Under the pieces are notes generated by a model. It made no database searches. It worked only from the letters and a program-made list of their open reading frames with translations, and had not been told where the DNA came from. Shown here one piece after another: positions 1 through 11,792 of a stretch of DNA of 38,355 nt. The position numbers were made by a program, and so were the translations under genes. The stretch lies in assembly GCA_030528905.1 (NCBI GenBank), contig JAUMXZ010000006.1, forward strand, positions 1 to 38,355. The letters are read 5' to 3'. The DNA comes from Clostridia bacterium. GTDB lineage: Bacteria > Bacillota > Clostridia > Oscillospirales > Acutalibacteraceae. How positions within the stretch are numbered: the first letter of the stretch is position 1; each line of letters begins with the position of its first letter.

Positions 1-25
1 TAAAGCTACTAAGGATGATGAATAA
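1..25 (+). CDS. C-terminal tail of an upstream gene (partial)
   Basis: Reading from base 2, the frame gives K-A-T-K-D-D-E followed by TAA at 23-25. The lysine/aspartate/glutamate-rich tail resembles the composition of the large protein that follows on the same strand, so a related upstream gene is plausible. Only seven codons are visible, so this is weak and the product cannot be named. Confidence 0.3.
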
Positions 26-101
26 AAAATTTTTTATGCCAATATTTTTGAAAAATAAATACTGAGTTTAGATTTATCAAAATATGTAAAAATTTATATT
101 T

Positions 102-131
102 TTGGCATAGTGTTTTATTTCGTATTACAAT
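102..131 (+). promoter_or_regulatory. Putative sigma-A promoter for the 1298-residue protein
   Basis: TTGGCA at 102-107 and TACAAT at 126-131 are separated by 18 bases. A start about seven bases downstream would fall just before the ribosome binding site GGAGGAG (139-145), leaving a very short leader. The surrounding DNA is extremely AT-rich, so chance matches are likely. Confidence 0.3.
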
Positions 132-153
132 TAAGATTGGAGGAGAATATATT

Positions 154-3100
154 ATGTCAGAACAAGTAGAGAAAAAGGACGAAGGGGTGACATTTTCAAG
201 TAACCCGTATAATGTAGCAGTAAATGTAGTGATAGATGGTAAGAGTATCACAAATACGAAAGAACTCGAAAAAAAAGCTGAAAAGAAAGACAAAGAAGAA
301 GAACTCAGCGTCGATATAGCTAACAATTTAAAAGACGAGGGAAAGAAAAAGAAACTAATTAGCTATATTACTGCAGACCTCGCAAAGAAAGAAAAGGCTA
401 AAGATGATGCTAAGGAAAAGAAAGCTGAGGATATGCTGAAAGCATATGAAGAACAGGAAAAGCAAAAGAATAAAGAGGAAGGAAAAAAGAAATATGGAGG
501 TTTAACAACTCTTTATTTGGGTCTTATAGATAAAACAAAAGGAACAGCATTAATAGAAGCTAAAGAGGCAAATGCAAAAAAACTTGCAGAGCTAAGTAAC
601 AAAGAGTACAAAAGCAGTATAAATCCTCTTGAAGAAAAAGCTAATGAGCACGAAACTTTAGTGCAGGCGTATAACAGTCAGAAAGGCAATATAAAGAGTG
701 CCTTGGATTCTCTTGCTAAAAAAGGTATTAAATGGAACAATATCTTTGGCGATCAAAGTTTGGTGGGTAAAAAAGACCTTGCTTTTGCCGATCAGAAGAG
801 TTTCTTACAAAGATATGCCGGTTTTAAACCGAAACAAAAGGAAGTTAGTTCTGATGCTATTATGGACAATTTGATCCAGGTGAAAATGTTAGCAGACCAT
901 ATGGGTATGTTCAGAATGTCAGGCACTATGCTTGATGCTATGGACAAAGTTTCCAATGGTTTTGATAAGGATAAGAAGCCGGTAAACAATATGGAGAAAG
1001 CGCTCTCAGATGTAGGCATAACTGCCACACTTAATATAGATGGTGAAGTTAGTAATACCGACTTAAAAACATATTTGGAAGCTATGGAAAAGGCCAGTGC
1101 AGCTGCCAAAGATTTAGAGGAACCCCAGGCAGCTAGTATGATAATATTATGTGCGGCTTATAAATTAGCCAAGTATAGAGAAAAACTCACAAGTAAGCAA
1201 TATACAAACGAATTATCAACCTATTCATCGGCTGACTTTTATAAAACAGGAGTCTCAAGTATGGATGCTATCTATTCTGGGATAGCAAAAACAGAAAAAT
1301 CTAGGAAAAAAGCCTTTGAAAAACGTAAAACGAAAGAGGACGAAGACAAGGAAGCTTTAACAGGGAAAAGTCAAGAACTTAAAGAAGCGGAAAAGCAGCT
1401 TGCAAAAAAACAAGAGGAAAAATCAACATTCTATGAATTAATGCAGACACAGACTGATATGAAAGAACTTGCTGGTATTGTGAAAAAATACAAGAAGGAC
1501 AAAGGTATAAAACCAGAGAGTTCAATACCCGAACCGACTGATAAAAAGGCTGATACAGACCATGCAATAGCTTGGCGAGCACAACGAAAGATATATACAT
1601 ATGGACAATATTTTAAGAGTTACCTAAATGATAAAACTGTCGACAAGAAGAAAAAGAAAGACAACATATCATTTCAAGAGTATGTAAATACTATGGGTAC
1701 GAATCTTATTGAAGAAGTTTATGCAAAGGAAACGGCCGTTGCTAATCTCAAAAATGAAATTGCCGGTATAGACGCTCGTAGGAATCAATATTTCGACGAA
1801 ATGCATGATCAAGGCAACAAAATAACCCAAGCTGAAAAGCTTTTGACAAAATATGCTAACTTTTCCAATAAAATGGTTACTGAAGGTGTAGGTATGAAGT
1901 TGCAGGATTTGGATGAGGCATCGTCAAACTATATATTAGATGACAACTTCTTATATTATTTTGACCTGCTGCCAAAGATGAAAAAGATTCTTTCAGAGGG
2001 TACACCTACAGCCTATCTTATAGAGTCCAAAAAAAGTGATATTTTACAAGATATTTCGTCAACTGAGTTTGATAAAAAATTAGAACAAGATTCAACAGTA
2101 AAAGCATATTTAAAGAAATTTTCTGTAAATAATATTTCTTTGACTGATATGAGCGAGGTTCTTGGAATTGAAAATAAAGATGATCCTAAATCCAAAAAGG
2201 AGAAAGAAAAAAAAGTTAAAAGCAGAAGAAAACGCGAACAAGATATAAAGAAAGAATCAGCATCGTTTAAAAATTATTTCACTACAGATAATTTAGCCTA
2301 TAATGTTTTTTCAGAAACTGAAAAAACTGCAAAAACGGTGGCTGATAACGCTATTGATTTGGATACAAACGAAAAAACTAAAGAAACCGATACTGAAATA
2401 GAGAAAAAAATAGAACTGGATAAGTATAAAGCCGCAAAAGCATTAGCATCTGCCCGTCAGGCAGAAATGGCCTCCGCTCAAGCTGAACTTGAAAAGAGAT
2501 TGTTGGATGCAATGGGTGATGCAAAAGTAAACAAGAATATTCAACAAGAGTTACTGAAACTTTTCAAAAAAGGGAAATCAGATTCCAAGGATATATTTAA
2601 AAATGGTGAACCAGTTGTAGCTAAATGGTCAGAAATAAAGAAAGCAACAGATAAGGAAGGTAATTTAATATACGATGAATATGGCAATTATAAAGTAAAA
2701 GAAGTGCAAGATAGTAAAAAATTTGAAGCATCGGACTATGAAAAACTATGTGAAAACGAAGCATTTAAGGGTGTTTTTGACCAGTATATGACTGTTACGA
2801 ACAATATACTTGCTGAGAAAAAAAAGAATGAAGAGGCAGATAAAGCATATAATGATATTCTTATAAACGAGTATAACTGTGATATGCAAGATATGGACTT
2901 CAAAACAAATAAAGCTTTTGAAAAAGCTTTAGTAGAAAAACGCGCTAAAGCTAATAAGGATACCCTTAAAAATACTCAAGATACTTTACCGATTCTTATT
3001 GATGCTACTAAACACACAACCAATACCGTAGAACATATCCGAAGAGGTAGCCTAATAAAAGAATCCAAAAAAAATCTCCAAAAACTTTCAGCACAAACTT

Positions 3101-4050
3101 CACATTTCGATAAACAGTTTTTCAATTTGGCATTAATCTATAAAGATCAGCTTGCTACCAATTTTTCGAATGATAGTAATTTTGACGATATAAAAAATAT
3201 TAGTTTAGCTGATGCGTCAAATGAGACCGTACGATCTAAAGCAATTAAAGCGTTAGAAAAGTTAGTTGAAAAACAGGGCTGTCCGGCTGATCTTGTAAAA
3301 TCATATAGAAATCTTAAAGCTATTAGTGATCAGAATAAAAATTCTGCAGCATTAGCAGCCAAAAAGGATTCTCAGACAATGAAGCTTCTTGATGCGCAAA
3401 TATCGCGTGCAAGTTGTTCGACTGTAAAATCTATTGTTGATATTGTTGGTGATATGAGTACGATTGCAGGAAATACATCTAATATGATTACCAGTATATT
3501 ATCTGCTGATTTTTATAAATCTAAATCCGGAAGTTACTCTGCAGATATTGATGCTTCTTTGAAGTTATCATTGCAAAACAATAAGCATTATAAAAACAGT
3601 CAACTTGCTACCACTGTAATAAGTAGTTTTATTATGCCGTTAGCTAAGTTAGGTTCAGCTATAGCAAGTGCATTTGATAAGAAGAGTGCTATGGCTGTTG
3701 AGAAAAAAACTCTGTCTACGCTGCTTGATAGACAAATTGCGTTAGATTCTCTTCCAAAGACTGCACCGAATACAGATGAACTTATGAATGCAGTAAAAAC
3801 AGGAAGAGACCTAAATAAATCTTTGGGTAAAGAGGGTCAAAGTTTATATCTTCCTGCATTTGGAGGCTCTGATATAGATCAGGCAGGAAAATCAGCATAT
3901 GTTTTGCAAGCATTGAGACACTATGCTACTTTCAGTGAAATGGGTGGAAGTGTCCCGTCAGTAATACAAGCCTGCGAAGGAAAGGAATCTGACAAGGACG
4001 ATGCGAAAAAGATAGCACTTTTGCGAGCATTAGCTTGTTATCGTGCATAG
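154..4050 (+). CDS. Giant Lys/Glu-rich, helix-rich protein of unknown function
   Basis: The 1298-residue product belongs to no family I recognise. ATG 154 follows GGAGGAG with an 8-base gap, and there is no signal peptide or lipobox, so it is probably made in the cytoplasm. Roughly residues 30-125 are a low-complexity run of K, E, D and A. Further charged segments that look helical and possibly coiled-coil lie near 385-425, 725-750 and 770-830. Between them are more ordinary, apparently globular segments. Near the C-terminus the composition changes: a Ser/Ile/Met-rich stretch (about 1090-1115) and a moderately hydrophobic segment (about 1150-1175) could be amphipathic or membrane-active. Cysteines are few. 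The gene is purine-rich, the partial upstream frame has a similar tail, and a strong terminator follows. A structural, tape-measure-like or secreted effector role is imaginable but not shown. Confidence 0.85.
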   Translation: MSEQVEKKDEGVTFSSNPYNVAVNVVIDGKSITNTKELEKKAEKKDKEEELSVDIANNLKDEGKKKKLISYITADLAKKEKAKDDAKEKKAEDMLKAYEEQEKQKNKEEGKKKYGGLTTLYLGLIDKTKGTALIEAKEANAKKLAELSNKEYKSSINPLEEKANEHETLVQAYNSQKGNIKSALDSLAKKGIKWNNIFGDQSLVGKKDLAFADQKSFLQRYAGFKPKQKEVSSDAIMDNLIQVKMLADHMGMFRMSGTMLDAMDKVSNGFDKDKKPVNNMEKALSDVGITATLNIDGEVSNTDLKTYLEAMEKASAAAKDLEEPQAASMIILCAAYKLAKYREKLTSKQYTNELSTYSSADFYKTGVSSMDAIYSGIAKTEKSRKKAFEKRKTKEDEDKEALTGKSQELKEAEKQLAKKQEEKSTFYELMQTQTDMKELAGIVKKYKKDKGIKPESSIPEPTDKKADTDHAIAWRAQRKIYTYGQYFKSYLNDKTVDKKKKKDNISFQEYVNTMGTNLIEEVYAKETAVANLKNEIAGIDARRNQYFDEMHDQGNKITQAEKLLTKYANFSNKMVTEGVGMKLQDLDEASSNYILDDNFLYYFDLLPKMKKILSEGTPTAYLIESKKSDILQDISSTEFDKKLEQDSTVKAYLKKFSVNNISLTDMSEVLGIENKDDPKSKKEKEKKVKSRRKREQDIKKESASFKNYFTTDNLAYNVFSETEKTAKTVADNAIDLDTNEKTKETDTEIEKKIELDKYKAAKALASARQAEMASAQAELEKRLLDAMGDAKVNKNIQQELLKLFKKGKSDSKDIFKNGEPVVAKWSEIKKATDKEGNLIYDEYGNYKVKEVQDSKKFEASDYEKLCENEAFKGVFDQYMTVTNNILAEKKKNEEADKAYNDILINEYNCDMQDMDFKTNKAFEKALVEKRAKANKDTLKNTQDTLPILIDATKHTTNTVEHIRRGSLIKESKKNLQKLSAQTSHFDKQFFNLALIYKDQLATNFSNDSNFDDIKNISLADASNETVRSKAIKALEKLVEKQGCPADLVKSYRNLKAISDQNKNSAALAAKKDSQTMKLLDAQISRASCSTVKSIVDIVGDMSTIAGNTSNMITSILSADFYKSKSGSYSADIDASLKLSLQNNKHYKNSQLATTVISSFIMPLAKLGSAIASAFDKKSAMAVEKKTLSTLLDRQIALDSLPKTAPNTDELMNAVKTGRDLNKSLGKEGQSLYLPAFGGSDIDQAGKSAYVLQALRHYATFSEMGGSVPSVIQACEGKESDKDDAKKIALLRALACYRA

Positions 4051-4097
4051 TCCCATATAAAACTGTATATTTTACTTAAATTTAATTGTGATAATAA

Positions 4098-4131
4098 AAA
4101 ACCCTGTATCAAAAACTTGATACAGGGTTTT
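4098..4131. terminator. Strong bidirectional hairpin terminator
   Basis: The arms 4098-4112 and 4117-4131 pair perfectly over 15 bases (core ACCCTGTATCA / TGATACAGGGT) around a 4-base loop. The stem starts with A residues and ends with TTTT, so it can stop transcription of the large + strand gene and of dapB on the - strand, which converge here. Confidence 0.9.
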
Positions 4132-4150
4132 AATTTACTTAAAAAGATTA

Positions 4151-4903
4151 TTAGCTGAGCATATCGCTCATATTATACATTCCCGGTTTTTTACCGTTGA
4201 GATAAACAGCAGCACTAACCGCGCCGACAGCAAAAACCTCTTTAGATTGAGCTCTATGAGTGATAGAAAAAGTTTCATCACGGCCGGCAAACAAAACTTC
4301 GTGTTCACCAACAATAGTTCCGCCTCGAACAGCGTGGATACCGATTTCATTTTTATCGCGTCTTTTTCTGACGGAATGGCGGTCATAGATATATTTCATA
4401 TCCTCATCACAAACAGAAGAAACCGCATCAGCAATCATAAAGGCGGTACCGCTGGGGGCATCTATTTTCAGATTATGGTGTCGCTCTATTATTTCGACAT
4501 CAAAGCTATCACCGAACACTAATCTTGCCTTTTTAGAAAGTTCGATTAGAAGGTTGATACCTAAAGACATATTACCGGAGTAAAAGATAGGTATAACTTG
4601 GGAAGCTTTTTTGATACTTTCGACTTCCTGTTTGGAATATCCGGTAGTACAGATAACCAAAGCGACTTTATTTTTACAAGCGAAGTCGAGCAAATCAGGC
4701 AGGAGAGAAGGGTGAGAGAAATCAATAATAACATCGACATCGCAGTCAATTTCGGAAGGAGAGTTAAAAAGCTTGATAGGCAGGCTATCATTTGGGGTTA
4801 TATCAAGTCCTCCAACAGCCTTGCAATCATTTCGATTACAAACGCAGCTATAAACTATATTACCCATTTTACCGTTTATTCCGCTTACAATAATATTAGT
4901 CAT
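4151..4903 (-). CDS. dapB: 4-hydroxy-tetrahydrodipicolinate reductase
   Basis: DapB reduces the DapA product with NAD(P)H in the cytosol, the second committed step towards diaminopimelate and lysine. The Rossmann motif GINGKMG is at residues 8-14. The family signature ERHHNLKIDAPSGTA spans 140-154 and includes the catalytic His pair (142-143) and Lys146. The length of 250 aa is normal. It is the last gene of asd-dapA-dapB, 35 bases after dapA. The Shine-Dalgarno AAAGGAGG is 23 bases from ATG, unusually far. The gap holds a small AGGC-TTTT-GCCT hairpin that could shorten the effective distance, and an in-frame TAA excludes an earlier start. Confidence 0.97.
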   Translation of the reverse strand: MTNIIVSGINGKMGNIVYSCVCNRNDCKAVGGLDITPNDSLPIKLFNSPSEIDCDVDVIIDFSHPSLLPDLLDFACKNKVALVICTTGYSKQEVESIKKASQVIPIFYSGNMSLGINLLIELSKKARLVFGDSFDVEIIERHHNLKIDAPSGTAFMIADAVSSVCDEDMKYIYDRHSVRKRRDKNEIGIHAVRGGTIVGEHEVLFAGRDETFSITHRAQSKEVFAVGAVSAAVYLNGKKPGMYNMSDMLS

Positions 4904-4938
4904 AAATTTTAGGCAAAAGCCTTATTCCTCCTTTAGAG

Positions 4939-5829
4939 TTATTTTACAAGGTTATATTTTTTCATACAGTTTACTAATTTTTCTTTATTAGCGTCTGACA
5001 TATCACAAAGAGGCATTCTGCACTCACCGCAGTCAAAGCCCATAAGATTAAGAGCTTCTTTAACAGGGATAGGATTAACATCAATAAAGAGAGTGTTCAT
5101 AAGTTCGAGATATTTAAGTTGCAGCTCAGAAGCTTTTTTGAAGTCGCCTTGTAGAGCAGCAGCAGTAATATCGTGCATTTCCTGAGGCATAACATTAGCA
5201 AAAACAGAGATAACACCTTTTCCGCCCAAAGACATTATAGGGACAGTTTGGTCATCATTTCCGGAATATACATCTATATCATTGCCGCAAGCAGCTAAAG
5301 TTTCAGCAACAGAGCTAATGCTGCCGTTAGCTTCTTTTATAGCGCAGATATTTTTATGTTTAGCAAGTTCTTTATAAGTATCGACCTGGAAACCGCAGCC
5401 GGTTCTTGAAGGGACATTATATAAAATGATAGGCAAATTAACGCTATCAGCAATAGTCAGATAATGTTTAATAAGGCCTTTTTGTGAAGCCTTATTGTAA
5501 TAAGGGGTAACGATGAGAAGAGCATCAGCGCCGAGTTGTTCAGCAGCTTTTGAAAGCTCGACAGCATAAGCAGTATCATTACTACCTGTACCGGCAATAA
5601 CAGGAACGCGTTTATTAACCTTATCGACAGCATATTTAATGACATCACAATGTTCCTCGTGGCTCATAGTAGCAGATTCGCCGGTTGTACCGCAAGCGAT
5701 AATAGCATCGGTATTATTTTGGATTTGGAATTCAATAAGTTTGCCGAACTCCTCATAATTTATACTACCGTCTTTATTCATAGGAGTAACTATAGCGACT
5801 CCGGAACCGGTAAAGATTGTATTTTTCAT
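4939..5829 (-). CDS. dapA: 4-hydroxy-tetrahydrodipicolinate synthase
   Basis: DapA condenses pyruvate with aspartate semialdehyde, the branch point into DAP/lysine synthesis. The TIM-barrel family marks are all present: GTTGE at 47-51, the YY pair at 110-111, the catalytic Tyr137 in YNVPSRTG, and the Schiff-base Lys165 in AIKEANG. The length of 296 aa is standard. AAGGAGG lies just upstream of ATG. The gene sits 31 bases after asd, whose product is its substrate, so a shared transcript is likely. The N-acetylneuraminate lyase branch of the superfamily is the main alternative, but the context rules it out in practice. Confidence 0.97.
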   Translation of the reverse strand: MKNTIFTGSGVAIVTPMNKDGSINYEEFGKLIEFQIQNNTDAIIACGTTGESATMSHEEHCDVIKYAVDKVNKRVPVIAGTGSNDTAYAVELSKAAEQLGADALLIVTPYYNKASQKGLIKHYLTIADSVNLPIILYNVPSRTGCGFQVDTYKELAKHKNICAIKEANGSISSVAETLAACGNDIDVYSGNDDQTVPIMSLGGKGVISVFANVMPQEMHDITAAALQGDFKKASELQLKYLELMNTLFIDVNPIPVKEALNLMGFDCGECRMPLCDMSDANKEKLVNCMKKYNLVK

Positions 5830-5860
5830 AAGATAACCTCCTTGATGATTAAAAGTATAA

Positions 5861-6949
5861 TTATTTTTTATCTATATATCCTTGCTTACAAAGCAGTTCA
5901 GCCATAAGTACAGCGCCGCCTGCAGCACCTCTTAAAGTGTTATGGGACATACAAACGAATTTAATATCGTATTGAGAGTCTTTTCTGAGTCTGCCGACAG
6001 AGACAGCCATACCATTTTCTAAATTTCGCTCAGATTTTATTTGAGGGCGATCATCTTCGGTAAAGTAGTGCAAGAACTGTTTTGGAGCAGAAGGGAGATT
6101 TAATTTTTGAGCTTCGCCCTGATAAGATTCTAATTCATCAATAAGTGTTTGTATATCCGGGCAAGAGTCCTTAAATGAAACGAAGACAGCAGCGGTATGG
6201 CCATCGCTGACAGGGACTCTGATACATTGAGAAGTGATGCCAGGGGTATTAGTAAGCTGAATTTTACCGTCTTTGACAGCACCCCAAATCTTCATAGGTT
6301 CGCGCTCAGATTTTTCTTCTTCGCCGCCGATATAAGGGATAATATTATCGACCATATCAGGCCAGGTTTCAAAAGTTTTACCTGCGCCGGAAATAGCCTG
6401 ATAAGTACAGGCAAGGACTTTAGAAACGCCGAATTTCATAAAGGCATTAACAGCAGGTACATAGCTTTGCAAAGAGCAGTTAGATTTAACAGCAATGAAA
6501 CCTCTTTTTGTGCCGAGTCTTTTTTTCTGAAAAGGAATAATTTGTGAATGGTCAGCGTTTATTTCAGGGATAATCATAGGGACATCATCAGTAAAGCGAT
6601 TAGCGCTGTTATTAGACATAACAGGACATTCAGCTTTAGCATAAGCTTCCTCTAATTTTTTGACTTCATCCTTAGGCATATTAACAGCACAGAAGACGAA
6701 ATCCACCTGATCGGAAATTTCCTGGATATCTTCAGAAGCATCCATAATAATCATATTTTTCACAATATCGGGCATAGGTTCTTTCATAGCCCATTTTGAG
6801 CCTACAACTTCAAGATAAGGTTTACCGGCGGAGCGACTGCTTGCAGCAAGAACTTTTATATTAAACCAAGGATGGTTAGCGAGCAAAGTGATAAATCTTT
6901 GTCCGACCATACCGGTTGCACCGATAATACCAACATTATATTTTCTCAT
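5861..6949 (-). CDS. asd: Aspartate-semialdehyde dehydrogenase
   Basis: This enzyme reduces aspartyl phosphate to aspartate semialdehyde with NADPH. GATGMVG near residue 10 binds the nucleotide. The catalytic Cys158 lies in KSNCSLQ and the substrate-binding His251 in DGHTAAVF. The 362-residue form with WFNIKVLAASSRSAGK near the N-terminus resembles the archaeal/fungal subgroup rather than the short Bacillus or Escherichia forms; such enzymes also occur in Clostridia. It is first in asd-dapA-dapB and has its own near-consensus promoter. A TAGGTGA ribosome binding site precedes ATG. Confidence 0.95.
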   Translation of the reverse strand: MRKYNVGIIGATGMVGQRFITLLANHPWFNIKVLAASSRSAGKPYLEVVGSKWAMKEPMPDIVKNMIIMDASEDIQEISDQVDFVFCAVNMPKDEVKKLEEAYAKAECPVMSNNSANRFTDDVPMIIPEINADHSQIIPFQKKRLGTKRGFIAVKSNCSLQSYVPAVNAFMKFGVSKVLACTYQAISGAGKTFETWPDMVDNIIPYIGGEEEKSEREPMKIWGAVKDGKIQLTNTPGITSQCIRVPVSDGHTAAVFVSFKDSCPDIQTLIDELESYQGEAQKLNLPSAPKQFLHYFTEDDRPQIKSERNLENGMAVSVGRLRKDSQYDIKFVCMSHNTLRGAAGGAVLMAELLCKQGYIDKK

Positions 6950-6994
6950 TTTAAATTCACCTACTTAAAAATAAACTAAAAAAATCCTTTTAAA

Positions 6995-7024
6995 ATCATA
7001 GCATTTTTATGTATATCTTGTCAA
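6995..7024 (-). promoter_or_regulatory. Sigma-A promoter of asd-dapA-dapB
   Basis: On the - strand, TTGACA (7019-7024) and TATGAT (6995-7000) are 18 bases apart, with a TGC extended -10 element just before TATGAT. The predicted leader is about 40 bases. I see no L-box riboswitch in this short region, so any lysine control must act elsewhere. Confidence 0.7.
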
Positions 7025-7065
7025 ATATATATCAAAAATTTCGTGGTAAATACTAAAAATATTTA

Positions 7066-7095
7066 TTGACCGAATTATAAAAATCGTGTTATGAT
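7066..7095 (+). promoter_or_regulatory. Sigma-A promoter of the PfkB kinase gene
   Basis: TTGACC (7066-7071) and TATGAT (7090-7095) are 18 bases apart. The -10 element contains the upstream in-frame ATG at 7091, which therefore would not be in the transcript. This decides the start of the kinase at 7127. The promoter is divergent from that of asd, with 41 bases between the two -35 boxes. Confidence 0.7.
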
Positions 7096-7126
7096 AAGAA
7101 AAAAAACAGATACAGAGGTTGATAGT

Positions 7127-9993
<2,867 letters not shown>

Positions 9994-10683
9994 TTAATAT
10001 TTATTTTCAAAAGTATTATCGTCCAAATTGATAGAAGATAAACCCGGGTTATCTGAATTGACATAAACCTCAGGTACATCACCAACGATGACAGCATCAG
10101 CAACACTTATTTTGGAAGTTACCTCAGTATAGTTATTATATAATGGCAGCATAACAGCTATTTTGGAGGTAACCTCGAAATATAGGGAATAATTACTTTG
10201 GTTGATGCCGACAGAAACGAAGTCGCCGGAAATAGAATTAACAGAAGAAGAGAGAAAATCCAGGTTAAAATTGATATCAGGGCCAAAGCCAATAAACATA
10301 GGAAAGCCTAAAAGTGAGCCAAGAGGTATGGAAAAATGCAGATCATCACTATTTGCGATACGATCCTGAAGATTAAGGCTTATAGCGGATTTAAGGGTAT
10401 TAACAAGTATGGTGTCGGTTTGCAAAGAGAGAACATTATTATCATCTGAGCGATTGATATGTATAATATCCTGATAAGATATGCCGGCGTTTGAAAGTTC
10501 ATCGGTAATGGCAAGATTTATATTTTTATTTATAATATTGACAGCTTTATTTTGGGCAAATGAGGTAATGATAGGAGTAAAATAATTATTCAAAAAAATA
10601 AAAACTATTGTCACGATGAAAAGAGAAATAAAAAGCTTAACAGATAGTTTAAGTTTTTTATTTTTAAGTCTTAAATAGTTCAA
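9994..10683 (-). CDS. yunB: Sporulation protein YunB
   Basis: YunB is a membrane-anchored protein under sigma-E control in Bacillus; its exact role in spore formation is unclear. One N-terminal membrane segment (about residues 13-35) is followed by an extracytoplasmic domain. Family marks include IPLGSLLGFPMFIGFGP (about 119-135), VGINQSNYSLYFEV and DAVIVGDVPEVY near the C-terminus. The start is TTG, preceded by AAAGGGGG at a good distance, with ATG absent. It lies between asnA and ligA; a housekeeping ligase downstream suggests read-through from the aminotransferase operon or an unseen internal promoter. Confidence 0.88.
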   Translation of the reverse strand: MNYLRLKNKKLKLSVKLFISLFIVTIVFIFLNNYFTPIITSFAQNKAVNIINKNINLAITDELSNAGISYQDIIHINRSDDNNVLSLQTDTILVNTLKSAISLNLQDRIANSDDLHFSIPLGSLLGFPMFIGFGPDINFNLDFLSSSVNSISGDFVSVGINQSNYSLYFEVTSKIAVMLPLYNNYTEVTSKISVADAVIVGDVPEVYVNSDNPGLSSINLDDNTFENKY

Positions 10684-10715
10684 AGAAAGGCCCCCTTTTT
10701 GACAGTATATTCAAA

Positions 10716-10728
10716 ACAGAGGGTCTGT
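10716..10728 (-). terminator. Weak hairpin after asnA
   Basis: ACAGA and TCTGT pair around a 3-base loop; on the - strand the stem is followed by TTTG. The 5-bp stem and short T-run make it at best a partial terminator between asnA and yunB. Confidence 0.25.
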
Positions 10729-10760
10729 GACAATAATTTTTATATTAGTATATAAATAGA

Positions 10761-11771
10761 TTAAAGTAGAGAAATGTTTGCCTTTTTACATTCAGCGACA
10801 TCATCATCAGACCAAACAGAAGCCTGCACTTCACCGATATGGGCTTTTCTGAGAAAGAACATACACAGTCTTGATTGACCGATACCGCCGCCAATAGTAT
10901 AGGGGAGCTGATTATTGTAGAGTTTTGACTGAAAATCAAGATTTAGTCTATCTTCGTTGTTAGTTTCTTTAAGCTGTTTTAGTAAAGTTTCAGAATCGAC
11001 TCTTATACCCATAGAGGAGATTTCAAAAGCGATATCGAGCAGCGGATAATAAAGGAGGATATCGCCATTTAGGCTCCAGTCGTCATAATCAGGGGCTCTG
11101 TTATCGTGAGGCGAGCCGCAAGAGAGTTTAGAACCGATACCGATGATAAATACAGCGCCATATTTTTTGGTAATTTTGTATTCACGCTGTTTAGCATCGA
11201 GATCAGGATAGAGATCAAGCAGTTCCTGAGCGGTTATAAAAGTGATATTATCGGGCAGTATAGGTTTTATATAGGGGTAAGTTTGAGCTACAACCTTTTC
11301 GGTTTTAAGTAAAGCACGGTAAATTTTGCAAACGAAATCTTTTAATGTATCTATATTTCTATCTTGTTTTTTTATTATTGATTCCCAATCCCATTGATCG
11401 ACATAAACAGAGTGGATATTATCGGTATCCTCATCTCTTCTGATAGCATTCATATCTGTATAAAGGCCTTCATTAAGAGAGAAATTATAGCGTTTTAAAG
11501 CCATACGCTTCCATTTAGCCAAAGAATGAACGATTTCATATTCTTTATAGGGTTGTTCTTTTATATCAAAAGAAACAGGTCTTTCGACACCATTCAGGTT
11601 ATCATTAAGGCCGCTGTCTTTAGAAACGAACAAGGGAGCAGAAACTCTTTGCAGATTAAGAGTATTAGCAAGGGCCTGTTGGAAGAAATCTTTTATAGTT
11701 TTTATAGCTATCTCAGTTTGGCGTATATCGAGGACAGGATTATAATTTTGAGGGATAATAAAATTTTTCAT
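10761..11771 (-). CDS. asnA: Aspartate--ammonia ligase (asparagine synthetase A)
   Basis: AsnA makes asparagine from aspartate and free ammonia with ATP and is related to class II aminoacyl-tRNA synthetases. Clear family segments run through the 336-aa protein: RVSAPLFV near residue 40, IVHSLAKWKR near 82, DMNAIRRDE, VDQWDWE, and the C-terminal GGGIGQSRLCMFFL motif 3 region near 295. GAAGAAGG lies about 10 bases before ATG. It starts 21 bases after glnA stops. Joint transcription with glnA and an aspartate aminotransferase makes aspartate, glutamine and asparagine supply one unit. Confidence 0.97.
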   Translation of the reverse strand: MKNFIIPQNYNPVLDIRQTEIAIKTIKDFFQQALANTLNLQRVSAPLFVSKDSGLNDNLNGVERPVSFDIKEQPYKEYEIVHSLAKWKRMALKRYNFSLNEGLYTDMNAIRRDEDTDNIHSVYVDQWDWESIIKKQDRNIDTLKDFVCKIYRALLKTEKVVAQTYPYIKPILPDNITFITAQELLDLYPDLDAKQREYKITKKYGAVFIIGIGSKLSCGSPHDNRAPDYDDWSLNGDILLYYPLLDIAFEISSMGIRVDSETLLKQLKETNNEDRLNLDFQSKLYNNQLPYTIGGGIGQSRLCMFFLRKAHIGEVQASVWSDDDVAECKKANISLL

Positions 11772-11792
11772 AATAAGTAAACCTTCTTCAAA

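Noticed and set aside
38..108. Long-range inverted repeat ATGCCA/TGGCAT before the large orphan gene
   Set aside because: Only six bases pair well across about 60 AT-rich bases; likely chance.
7091..7126. Earlier ATG for the PfkB kinase
   Set aside because: This ATG lies inside the predicted -10 box, and the next ATG at 7127 has the ribosome site and the normal family N-terminus.
10684..10760. Sigma-E promoter in front of yunB
   Set aside because: An AATATACT element on the - strand partly resembles the -10 consensus, but there is no matching -35 element at the right distance.
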